This document shows, piece after piece, positions 1-5,481 of a stretch of DNA of 6,300 bases; positions within the stretch are counted from its first letter, which is position 1, and each line of letters starts with the position of its first letter. Source of the stretch: Minisyncoccota bacterium. GTDB lineage: Bacteria; Patescibacteriota; Microgenomatia; UBA1400; PJMF01. The stretch covers positions 1 through 6,300 of the forward strand of contig JAAZKO010000034.1 in assembly GCA_012799795.1 (NCBI GenBank), in the 5' to 3' direction. Both the position numbers and the translations under genes were made by a program. The notes beneath the pieces are model-generated. The model was not told where the DNA came from and did no database searches. It saw only the letters and a list, made by a program, of their open reading frames with translations.

Positions 1-28
1 CAGTAATTGTAATTTCTGATTTTGTCAT
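1..28 (-). CDS. N-terminal fragment of a gene running off the left edge, possibly uvrA
   Basis: An ATG at 28-26 on the minus strand opens a frame that stays open to the window edge and reads MTKSEITIT, with the next codon starting with G. It lies 15 bases downstream of the uvrB stop on the same strand. A TGtTATAAT box in the right place supports this start; the other nearby ATG (44-42) meets a stop after three more codons. UvrA proteins commonly begin with a short lead, then an I-x-I-x-G-A-R strand. Thr-Ile-Thr followed by a G-initial codon fits that, and uvrA often neighbours uvrB. Nine residues cannot prove the identity, so no symbol is given. Confidence 0.4.
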
Positions 29-42
29 TTTAATGAATGGGC

Positions 43-51
43 ATTATAACA
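43..51 (-). promoter_or_regulatory. Extended -10 promoter overlapping the uvrB stop codon
   Basis: On the minus strand, positions 51 to 43 read TGTTATAAT, a perfect extended -10 (TGn plus TATAAT). Transcription would be expected to start near 36, giving a leader of about 8 bases before the ATG at 28. There is no recognisable -35 hexamer at 16-18 bp, which extended -10 promoters can do without. The box overlaps the uvrB TAA (46-44), so the downstream gene probably has its own promoter as well as any read-through from uvrB. The call rests on sequence pattern only. Confidence 0.5.
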
Positions 52-2170
52 GTTTTAGTTCAGCAATTTTGTCTCTGATAATTGCTGCTAGTTCATAGTC
101 TAAATCACTAGCTGCTTTGTTCATTTGTAAGCGTAATTGTTTAACTAATTTAACTTTCTCATCGGGTGTTAGATTTTGCGCATCTATGGCGGTTAAGTTG
201 AGTCGGGATCGTTTACTAATTTGTAAATAAATGGCTTTTTGATTCTTGTTTTTTTGTGTTCGATTAATATCTTTTTGCCATTCATCTCCATCTTTTTCTC
301 TTTGCAGTAATTTTTCTCTAATGGGTTTATTAATACTGCTTGGATCAATATTGTTTTGTTGATTGTATTTAAGTTGTTTTTGGCGGCGGCGCGCAGTTTC
401 GTCAATAGCTCTCTGCATTGACTGAGTCACCTTATCAGCGTATAAAATTGCGAGACCATTGATATGACGCGCCGCCCTCCCAATGGTTTGAATTAGCGCA
501 ATGTCGTTTCTTAAAAAACCCTCTTTATCTGCATCTAAAATGCCAATTAAACTAACTTCAGGAAGATCTAAGCCCTCTCTCAACAAATTAATACCAACTA
601 ATACGTCGTAGGTGCCACTGCGCAAATCATCCAAAATGTCGTTACGATCTAAGGTATCAATATCGGAGTGTAAATAGGCTACTTTAGGCAATTTTTTAGC
701 TTTTTTCTTTAGCAATTTATTAACCTTTTTAGGGTCATTTAAATAATCAGTCAAAGCCTCAGCCATTTTTTTAGTGAGTGTTGTAACCAAAGTTCTTTCA
801 CCTTGCTCTACTCTTTTGACAATTTCTCTAATTAAATCTTCGATTTGATTCTGGCTAGATCTTACTTCAACTTGTGGATCAACTAAACCAGTTGGCCTAA
901 TTAATTGTTCCACCACTTCTCCTTGGCTCTGATTAATTTCCCAAGGTTTTGGGGTGGCCGATAAATAAATAATTTGCTGTTGTCTTTCCAAAAATTCATT
1001 AAAGTTGAGTGGCCGGTTATCCATAGCACTGGGTAAACGGAAACCATATTCGATCAATGTTTCTTTACGAGACCTGTCGCCAAAGAACATGCCTTTAATT
1101 TGAGGAATAGTCATGTGGCTCTCGTCGATGATGGTGAGAAAAGACTTTTTTTTAAATTTTTTTTGATTAAAAATTAAATAATCAATTAAGGTATAAGGAG
1201 GTTCCCCCGCTTGACGTCCATCAAAATAACGAGAATAGTTTTCGATACCGTTAACAAAGCCAAATTCTTCAATTCTTTCCAAATCGTAATTAACCTTTTG
1301 TTGTAAGCGATAAGCCTCCAAACTTTTTCCGATATTTTTTAACTCTTCAACTCTTTTTACTGTATCTTGGCGAATTTCTTGCAGAGCCTTCTTTTGACTT
1401 TTTGGATCTAGTAAATAATGTTTTGCTGGATAAATAACGAAATGTTTACGTCTTTTTCCCCCACTTGCTAAAGGAATTTTTTGGCCAGAAATTGGATCAA
1501 TTTCGTCAATTTTTGTAATTTGATTGTTTAAAGTATCAATGCGGATGGCGATGTCACTGTAAGCTGGCCAGAGCTGAATAAGATCTCCTCTGAGACGATA
1601 AGTGCCACGTTCCAAATCAGTACTGCTGCGTTCATATTGCAAATTACTTAATTGCAAAAGCAAAGTTTTGCGCTCAATAAGTTCGCCCTCAACAATTTCT
1701 AAGATAAATTTACCATACTCAGCCGGAGAGCCTAAGTTATAAATACAAGATACTGAGGCGACAACAATGTTATCTGGTCTAGTTAAGAGATTGGTGGTGG
1801 TTGCCAAGCGTAATTTATCAATTTCATCATTAATCATTGCCTCTTTTTCAATATAGGTGTCGCTGCTTGGCAAATAGGCCTCAGGCTGATAGTAGTCATA
1901 ATATGAAACAAAATAGGAAACAGCACTTTTTGGAAAAAAATCTCGCAGTTCTTGATAAAGCTGTGCTGCTAAAGTTTTATTATGAGCAATGACCAAGGTT
2001 GGTCTCTGAGTTTGTTCAATAACATTGGCAATGGTAAAGGTTTTTCCTGAACCAGTGACTCCTAAAAGGACTTGGTTTTTTTTACCCTGTTTAATACTGG
2101 CACTCAATTGCTCAATTGCTTGAGGCTGATCTCCGGTTGGCTGGTATTTGGCTTGAAGTTTAAATTTCAT
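44..2170 (-). CDS. uvrB: Excinuclease ABC subunit B (UvrB), complete
   Basis: UvrB is the damage-verifying helicase-like subunit of cytoplasmic nucleotide excision repair. It receives DNA from UvrA and forms the pre-incision complex with UvrC. The 708-residue product has the family parts in order: Walker A GVTGSGKT (37-44), the damage-probing beta-hairpin region YYDYYQPEAY (90-99), Walker B DESH (349-352), SATP (404-407), REGLDLPEVSL (531-541), QTIGRAARH (561-569), and a C-terminal UVR helical hairpin that contacts UvrC (about 669-706). It is slightly longer than the E. coli protein (673 residues, from memory), partly because of a Lys-rich insert at about 478-495 and a few extra residues at about 236-243. 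The ATG at 2170-2168 gives the expected N-terminus, with F-x-L...Y-x-P-x-G-D-Q-P right after it. No Shine-Dalgarno is visible. The tRNA/transporter block on its right is divergent. No key motif is lost, so it should be functional. Confidence 0.98.
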   Translation of the reverse strand: MKFKLQAKYQPTGDQPQAIEQLSASIKQGKKNQVLLGVTGSGKTFTIANVIEQTQRPTLVIAHNKTLAAQLYQELRDFFPKSAVSYFVSYYDYYQPEAYLPSSDTYIEKEAMINDEIDKLRLATTTNLLTRPDNIVVASVSCIYNLGSPAEYGKFILEIVEGELIERKTLLLQLSNLQYERSSTDLERGTYRLRGDLIQLWPAYSDIAIRIDTLNNQITKIDEIDPISGQKIPLASGGKRRKHFVIYPAKHYLLDPKSQKKALQEIRQDTVKRVEELKNIGKSLEAYRLQQKVNYDLERIEEFGFVNGIENYSRYFDGRQAGEPPYTLIDYLIFNQKKFKKKSFLTIIDESHMTIPQIKGMFFGDRSRKETLIEYGFRLPSAMDNRPLNFNEFLERQQQIIYLSATPKPWEINQSQGEVVEQLIRPTGLVDPQVEVRSSQNQIEDLIREIVKRVEQGERTLVTTLTKKMAEALTDYLNDPKKVNKLLKKKAKKLPKVAYLHSDIDTLDRNDILDDLRSGTYDVLVGINLLREGLDLPEVSLIGILDADKEGFLRNDIALIQTIGRAARHINGLAILYADKVTQSMQRAIDETARRRQKQLKYNQQNNIDPSSINKPIREKLLQREKDGDEWQKDINRTQKNKNQKAIYLQISKRSRLNLTAIDAQNLTPDEKVKLVKQLRLQMNKAASDLDYELAAIIRDKIAELKLL

Positions 2171-2207
2171 TTTTTAATTAGATTAAACAAAAATAAGACA
2201 ACCTTCC

Positions 2208-2213
2208 ATTATA
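2208..2213 (-). promoter_or_regulatory. -10 box of the likely uvrB promoter
   Basis: Reading the minus strand from 2213 to 2208 gives TATAAT followed by G. A start near 2201 would leave a leader of about 31 bases before the uvrB ATG. The region 16-18 bp upstream (around 2230-2236) has no good TTGACA match, so the -35 is weak or absent. The leader has no Shine-Dalgarno near the ATG. No LexA-type operator was recognised here, so there is no sequence sign of SOS control. Confidence 0.45.
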
Positions 2214-2278
2214 CCTTATATTTTTAAACTCCTAGGCTTTGGGCGTGAGGGCTTGCGAGTAAATTTCTAAATTTTAGT

Positions 2279-2307
2279 TTGTCTAATACTTGGGCTTTTA
2301 GTATAAT
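2279..2307 (+). promoter_or_regulatory. Sigma70-type promoter of the tRNA pair
   Basis: TTGTCT (2279-2284) and TATAAT (2302-2307) are separated by exactly 17 bp, the best-formed -35/-10 pair in the window. Transcription would start near 2314, giving a 5' leader of about 36 bases before tRNA-Arg that RNase P would remove. It points away from the uvrB promoter, so 2171-2349 is a divergent promoter region. Confidence 0.7.
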
Positions 2308-2349
2308 GTGCTAGTTAAATAAGCGAGAATTAATTTAATTGCTTTTTAA

Positions 2350-2423
2350 GCGTCGGTAGCTCAGCTGGATAGAGCAACTGCCTTCTAAGCAGTAGGTCGT
2401 GGGTTCGAATCCCACCCGACGTA
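2350..2423 (+). tRNA. tRNA-Arg (anticodon TCT)
   Basis: The sequence folds as a full 74-base cloverleaf. The acceptor stem is 2350-2356 with 2416-2422, the D stem GCTC/GAGC (2359-2362, 2372-2375), and the anticodon stem ACTGC/GCAGT (2377-2381, 2389-2393). The anticodon TCT is at 2384-2386, the variable loop AGGTC at 2394-2398, and the T stem GTGGG/CCCAC encloses TTCGAAT. The discriminator is A2423. UCU reads arginine codons AGA and AGG; AGA is used in the neighbouring genes. The first acceptor pair is a G-U wobble. The 3' CCA is not encoded (CGC follows), so the CCA-adding enzyme is needed. The flanks can also pair with the acceptor strand (see findings). Confidence 0.96.
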
Positions 2424-2428
2424 CGCTT

Positions 2429-2437
2429 TGTTATAAT
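2429..2437 (+). promoter_or_regulatory. Extended -10 promoter inside the tRNA spacer
   Basis: TGTTATAAT lies in the 28-base spacer between the tRNA genes, with an expected start near 2444, about 8 bases before tRNA-His. The same 11 bases (TGTTATAATGC) occur in the minus-strand promoter at the left edge, also about 8 bases ahead of its gene. There is no -35 element at proper spacing, since that region falls in the tRNA-Arg T arm. It may let tRNA-His be made independently of tRNA-Arg. Confidence 0.4.
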
Positions 2438-2451
2438 GCAAAGTCAAAATA

Positions 2452-2529
2452 GGTGGCTGTAGCTCAGCTGGTTAGAGCGCCGCTCTGTGAAAGCGGAGGT
2501 CGCGGGTTCAAGTCTCGTCAGCCACCCCA
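2452..2529 (+). tRNA. tRNA-His (anticodon GTG), with encoded G-1 and CCA
   Basis: The cloverleaf is complete: acceptor GTGGCTG (2453-2459) with CAGCCAC (2519-2525), D stem GCTC/GAGC, anticodon stem CCGCT/AGCGG (2480-2484, 2492-2496), anticodon GTG at 2487-2489, T arm 2502-2518. Two histidine hallmarks are present: an extra G at 2452 (G-1) facing discriminator C2526, the main identity pair read by histidyl-tRNA synthetase. The 3' CCA is encoded (2527-2529), unlike the preceding tRNA-Arg. The GUG anticodon has G34, which is the position exchanged for queuosine in tRNA-His, -Asp, -Asn and -Tyr. A queuosine-precursor transporter gene lies downstream. Confidence 0.97.
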
Positions 2530-2557
2530 ATTTATTTAAAATTAAAATTTTTTTAGC

Positions 2558-2563
2558 TATAAT
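2558..2563 (+). promoter_or_regulatory. TATAAT box directly before the 519-residue gene (uncertain)
   Basis: A perfect TATAAT ends only 2 bases before the ATG at 2566. With usual -10 geometry, transcription would begin near 2570, inside the coding sequence, so this box cannot simply serve the assigned start. The -35 position (about 2535-2540, TTTAAA) is poor. It may be chance in A/T-rich DNA, or the true start may lie further in; see findings. Confidence 0.25.
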
Positions 2564-2565
2564 TT

Positions 2566-4125
2566 ATGATTCCCACTACTGAAAATGACATTAGAAAAGA
2601 TAATCCAGCTAAAGAAGCAAATTATCACGAATCTTTAAAAGATCAGTTACGTATTAGTGCTGAAAAAAAGATTAAGGGGGTTTTTCTGGCAAAAACTCGT
2701 TCAATTAATTTGATAGTTGATCTTTTTTTAAACGACATCCCAATGGGATTTGAAATAGATCATACTTTCTCTTTTGAAGAACTATATGTACTAAAAGAAT
2801 TAGGTTTATTAGATGTTTTAAACAATTTGCAAAAAGGCGAGCAGCAACATATTCAGACTGAGGAAATTGATGCGGAACTCAAACAATATTCTTCCTACGG
2901 TTTTAGTTTATCCTTATTTGCTGTTAAAGATTTGGATGAGAAAAAACAAAAATTAACAGAACAGTTAGAACAGGGTTCTTTTTTTAAAACATTTTCTCAA
3001 TTGAGTGAGGGTCATAAACCAGGAACAATGAGCAAATCTACGGAAAAATTTTTAAAGTTTTCTGATGATTTTTTACTCAATGCAGTTTGTTTTTCGCGTT
3101 TCAACCTTTTACCAACGGGTTATAGTTATGCTTATCAAGCAGAAAAATTATCTTTAGAAGAATGGGCAAAAAGTACTTTACTAAAGACTTGTCGTGAAGC
3201 TGCTATTTATAATGAGAAGCATGAGATTTTAAAAATTACTTTTGTTTTGGCCAAGGGAGTTGAATTAAATTTATTGCCAATTGGTGACTCAATAGTAAAT
3301 GACGATAATTTATTGGATGCTGATTGGCAATTAGCAATTAGTAGTTCATTAGAGCCAAATATGTTGGAGGTAGCCAATCAAAGTAATGATTCTAGATGTG
3401 AAGCCTTTATCAATCGACCGACTGGTGAAATTTTAATTGAAGCCCTAAATTCTGCAAAACTAAAATTTAGTAAAGATTTTGAGCTTTTTTTAATTGAAGG
3501 CAGAAGTCAGGGTTTTACTGATCGTTTTGGAGGGCCGTACACACAAATCAGTCGGGTTTTAGCAAAAATTTTGTGGTCGGGCGATATGAGCAAAATTAAA
3601 TCAATATTTGTTAATCAAAAGAATGAAATGCCGGATGTTAAAGAATTAAGATTGTTAGCAGAATATCCCAATCAAGACAATGCTTTATGTGCTTTGCAAG
3701 CAATATTAATGCAATTAATAGATAAAACTGTTGATGATCAAAGCAGTGATATCACCGCAACTTCAGACTCAATTGGAGTGAGAGACGGAGCTTGTTTTGA
3801 TGTGACTTCTTATTTTTGTCAAGCTTTCCAGTGCGGCAATCTTTATCAGAAAATTATTAATGGTAAAAGATTTCTTATAAAAACTTGTGGCAGCCACACT
3901 TTAATCAATCTCACTCCTGTTTGGTTTAATGGCATAGAGCTACCAAAAGGAAGTTTATTTACTACGGTGAACAATGATGAATTTGCCTTCTTGCGTCTAA
4001 CGCCATTTACTTTTGATAATCGAGAAGACATGGTATCTGCTTTTGGTACAGAAATAATTAAGGCTGAAGAGGGTGGTGACAACGTGTTGTCTGTAGTCAA
4101 TTATATTGATAGAGTCGTTGTTTAA
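2566..4125 (+). CDS. Unrecognised soluble protein, 519 residues, with C-terminal Cys/His cluster
   Basis: I do not recognise this protein and assign no function. It has no signal peptide and no transmembrane segment, so it is probably cytoplasmic. The first 40 or so residues are polar and charged, and about 100-150 is Lys/Glu/Gln-rich and likely helical. The middle (about 290-350) holds RCEAFINRPTGEILIEA and a Gly-rich FTDRFGGPYTQISR stretch. The C-terminal part (about 400-519) concentrates four cysteines (C410, C418, C423, C441) and H444 within 35 residues, followed by a TPVWFNGIELPKGSLF stretch. That suggests either a metal site or a Cys-His hydrolase fold; both are speculation. The frame is uninterrupted over 1560 bases with base use like its neighbours, so it is very likely a real gene. 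The ATG at 2566 is the only ATG before residue 60. It has no Shine-Dalgarno and sits 36 bases after tRNA-His, so read-through from the tRNA promoter could supply its mRNA. Confidence 0.85.
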   Translation: MIPTTENDIRKDNPAKEANYHESLKDQLRISAEKKIKGVFLAKTRSINLIVDLFLNDIPMGFEIDHTFSFEELYVLKELGLLDVLNNLQKGEQQHIQTEEIDAELKQYSSYGFSLSLFAVKDLDEKKQKLTEQLEQGSFFKTFSQLSEGHKPGTMSKSTEKFLKFSDDFLLNAVCFSRFNLLPTGYSYAYQAEKLSLEEWAKSTLLKTCREAAIYNEKHEILKITFVLAKGVELNLLPIGDSIVNDDNLLDADWQLAISSSLEPNMLEVANQSNDSRCEAFINRPTGEILIEALNSAKLKFSKDFELFLIEGRSQGFTDRFGGPYTQISRVLAKILWSGDMSKIKSIFVNQKNEMPDVKELRLLAEYPNQDNALCALQAILMQLIDKTVDDQSSDITATSDSIGVRDGACFDVTSYFCQAFQCGNLYQKIINGKRFLIKTCGSHTLINLTPVWFNGIELPKGSLFTTVNNDEFAFLRLTPFTFDNREDMVSAFGTEIIKAEEGGDNVLSVVNYIDRVVV

Positions 4126-4153
4126 TAATTTATTTTTTAAGACCTATAAATTG

Positions 4154-4162
4154 TGTTAAACT
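4154..4162 (+). promoter_or_regulatory. Possible extended -10 of the YhhQ-type transporter gene (weak)
   Basis: TGTTAAACT matches the TGn extension and four of six -10 positions. A start near 4169 would leave a leader of about 21 bases. TATAAA at 4145-4150 is an alternative, also without a convincing -35. The 64-base gap (4126-4189) is almost entirely A/T and has no Shine-Dalgarno, terminator hairpin or visible preQ1 riboswitch stem. Confidence 0.25.
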
Positions 4163-4189
4163 AAGCTCATTATTAATTAATTAAAAACT

Positions 4190-4837
4190 ATGAAAACAAA
4201 AATCAATAAAATGGATTTTTTAGTTGCCTTGTATATTACTTGTCTTGCTCTAGCAGAAATAATGAGCATGAAGACCATTCCTTTATTAAAAATATTTGCT
4301 TATCAATTAAATGTTAGTGTGGGTATTTTTGTTTTTCCAATTCTTTTTGCTATTAACGACGTTATTACTGAGGTAAAAGGTAAAGCTCGAGCTAAGCAAT
4401 TAGTTTATACCAGTTTGATTATGGTGGCTATCATTATGGTTTATTCAATTTTTGTGACATGGTTGCCTGAGTCAGCCAGATTTAGGGATGGTGAAGCCTA
4501 CAATCTAGTTTTTGCCAAAGCAGCCAGAATTTCTTTAGCTAGCTTGGTGGCATTTATTATTTCTGGCCTATTAGATGTGGCCATTTTTCATCAGATAAAA
4601 GTTAAAACTAAAGGCAAAATGTTGTGGTTGCGTAGTAATCTTTCCAATTTTATTTCACAGTTATTAGATACTTTTATTTTTGCTAGCATTGCTTTTTATT
4701 CATTTCAAGACGGGTTAAGTTCAAATTTTAGTTTTATTCTAAGCATTGTTATCCCCTATTGGTTATTAAAATGTTTTATGTCGGTGGTGGAAACACCTTT
4801 AACTTATTGGGGTGTTAAGTGGTTGGGTAAAAAATAA
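4190..4837 (+). CDS. yhhQ: Queuosine precursor transporter (YhhQ / Vut_1 family)
   Basis: This is an inner-membrane protein of the Vut_1 (DUF165, COG1738) family. E. coli YhhQ imports the queuosine precursors preQ0 and preQ1, and other members are thought to carry queuine. The 215-residue length is usual. Six hydrophobic segments are visible, at about 9-26, 41-58, 68-91, 112-134, 152-171 and 180-205. Family signatures are the acidic NDVITEVKG at 56-64 at the end of helix 2 and R148-x-N150 with SQLLDTFIF (156-164) in helix 5. P189 and K194, then ETPLTYW (201-207), match the conserved end. The first ATG gives a Lys-rich cytoplasmic lead of eight residues; the ATG at 4211 is an alternative start. 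It sits alone between A/T-rich gaps of 64 and 38 bases, with no queuosine synthesis gene in view. Exact substrate (preQ0, preQ1 or queuine) cannot be told from sequence. A host cell without de novo synthesis would rely on it for Q in tRNA-His and its peers. Confidence 0.92.
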   Translation: MKTKINKMDFLVALYITCLALAEIMSMKTIPLLKIFAYQLNVSVGIFVFPILFAINDVITEVKGKARAKQLVYTSLIMVAIIMVYSIFVTWLPESARFRDGEAYNLVFAKAARISLASLVAFIISGLLDVAIFHQIKVKTKGKMLWLRSNLSNFISQLLDTFIFASIAFYSFQDGLSSNFSFILSIVIPYWLLKCFMSVVETPLTYWGVKWLGKK

Positions 4838-4867
4838 TTGCTTTGTTAAAGTGGCAAACTATATAAT
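4838..4867 (+). promoter_or_regulatory. Promoter of the HAD-glycosyltransferase pair
   Basis: TTGCTT (4838-4843) and TATAAT (4862-4867) are separated by 18 bp. The -35 begins at the base right after the transporter stop (4835-4837). Transcription would start near 4874, only about 2 bases before the ATG at 4876, so the mRNA would be leaderless or nearly so. That agrees with the lack of any Shine-Dalgarno. It implies that the HAD and glycosyltransferase genes are transcribed apart from the transporter. Confidence 0.6.
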
Positions 4868-4875
4868 GAAAATCT

Positions 4876-5481
4876 ATGAAGAATAAAACTATAAAAGTAG
4901 GTTTTGATTTGGATGGTGTATTGCTTTATAACCCAGCTAGAATTCTTAGACCAATTATTTCCTTAATGAAAAAGAAAAAGGTAATTTTGCATCGTGATCA
5001 GTTGGAGTTTTATGTCCCAGAACCAGGCTTGGGGCAATTTTTTTGGGAATTGCTACATAAATCTAGTGTGTGGATGGCTCCAGGTTTTGAGCAAATCGAA
5101 GAATTGAAAAGACAAAAGTTAATTGAACCATATTTAATCACTGGCCGTTTTGGTCATTTGCAAAAAGATTATTTGAAGTGGAAAGAAAAAATGAGAGCTG
5201 ATCAGCTCTTTGTAAAAAGTTTTATGAATGATAATGATGAACAACCCCATCTTTTTAAAGAGAGATTAATCAAAGAATTGGAGCTCGACGTTTTTATTGA
5301 AGACAATTGGGATATTGTGCAATATTTGGATCAACGGTTTAGTCGATCAATTAATCAAAAAAAATCAGTAAAAATTATTTGGCTGAGCAATGTTATGGAT
5401 TTTAAAATTAATTACCATGCAAAGGCCAATAGTTTAAAACAAGCCATATCACTTATTAATTTTAAGCAAGATAAACCATGA
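4876..5481 (+). CDS. HAD-superfamily phosphatase-like hydrolase, 201 residues
   Basis: This is a soluble cytoplasmic member of the haloacid dehalogenase superfamily, most of which are Mg-dependent phosphatases acting through an aspartyl-phosphate. Motif I is DLDG at 11-14, with D11 the expected nucleophile and D13 the acid/base. Motif II is LITGR (87-91) with T89, motif III is a lysine at K128 or K133, and motif IV is IEDN (141-144) with E142 and D143 for metal. All catalytic positions are present, so it should be active. Residues of about 20-66 form a helical cap after motif I. The motif II context with a following K-W (101-102) recalls the deoxyribonucleotidase-like branch (NT5C/YqfW type), but substrate cannot be assigned. 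The stop overlaps the next start (ATGA, 5478-5481), so it is probably co-expressed with the glycosyltransferase. Removing phosphate from a sugar or nucleotide intermediate is a fair guess, no more. The ATG follows the TATAAT box closely, and motif I lies where expected from this start. Confidence 0.85.
   Translation: MKNKTIKVGFDLDGVLLYNPARILRPIISLMKKKKVILHRDQLEFYVPEPGLGQFFWELLHKSSVWMAPGFEQIEELKRQKLIEPYLITGRFGHLQKDYLKWKEKMRADQLFVKSFMNDNDEQPHLFKERLIKELELDVFIEDNWDIVQYLDQRFSRSINQKKSVKIIWLSNVMDFKINYHAKANSLKQAISLINFKQDKP

Noticed and set aside
193..405. Open frame of 70 codons on the minus strand
   Set aside because: It lies wholly within uvrB in another frame, is Lys/Asn-rich nonsense with no family look, and has no start signal.
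2220..2280. Small RNA or terminator in the divergent spacer
   Set aside because: CCTAGG and CTAAATTTTAG are short palindromes, but no stem long enough for a terminator or a known RNA family was seen.
2530..2557. Terminator after tRNA-His
   Set aside because: There is a run of seven to eight T near 2548-2554, but the preceding A/T-only sequence forms no stable GC-containing hairpin.
3846..4100. Open frame of 84 codons on the minus strand
   Set aside because: It is antisense to the end of the unknown 519-residue gene, with no promoter or recognisable domain. It is best explained as a shadow.
4173..4184. Perfect palindrome TTAATTAATTAA before the transporter gene
   Set aside because: A 12-base A/T palindrome is expected by chance in such DNA, and no second copy suggests an operator.
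4126..4189. preQ1 riboswitch upstream of the queuosine-precursor transporter
   Set aside because: An A-rich stretch (TTAAAAACTA) precedes the ATG, as in preQ1-I tails, but I could not find the C/G-containing P1 stem or the paired loop. The gap is almost pure A/T.
5479..5481. Recoded TGA (Gly code of some CPR lineages)
   Set aside because: The TGA here ends the HAD frame at a natural ATGA overlap. No gene in the window contains an internal TGA needing read-through.
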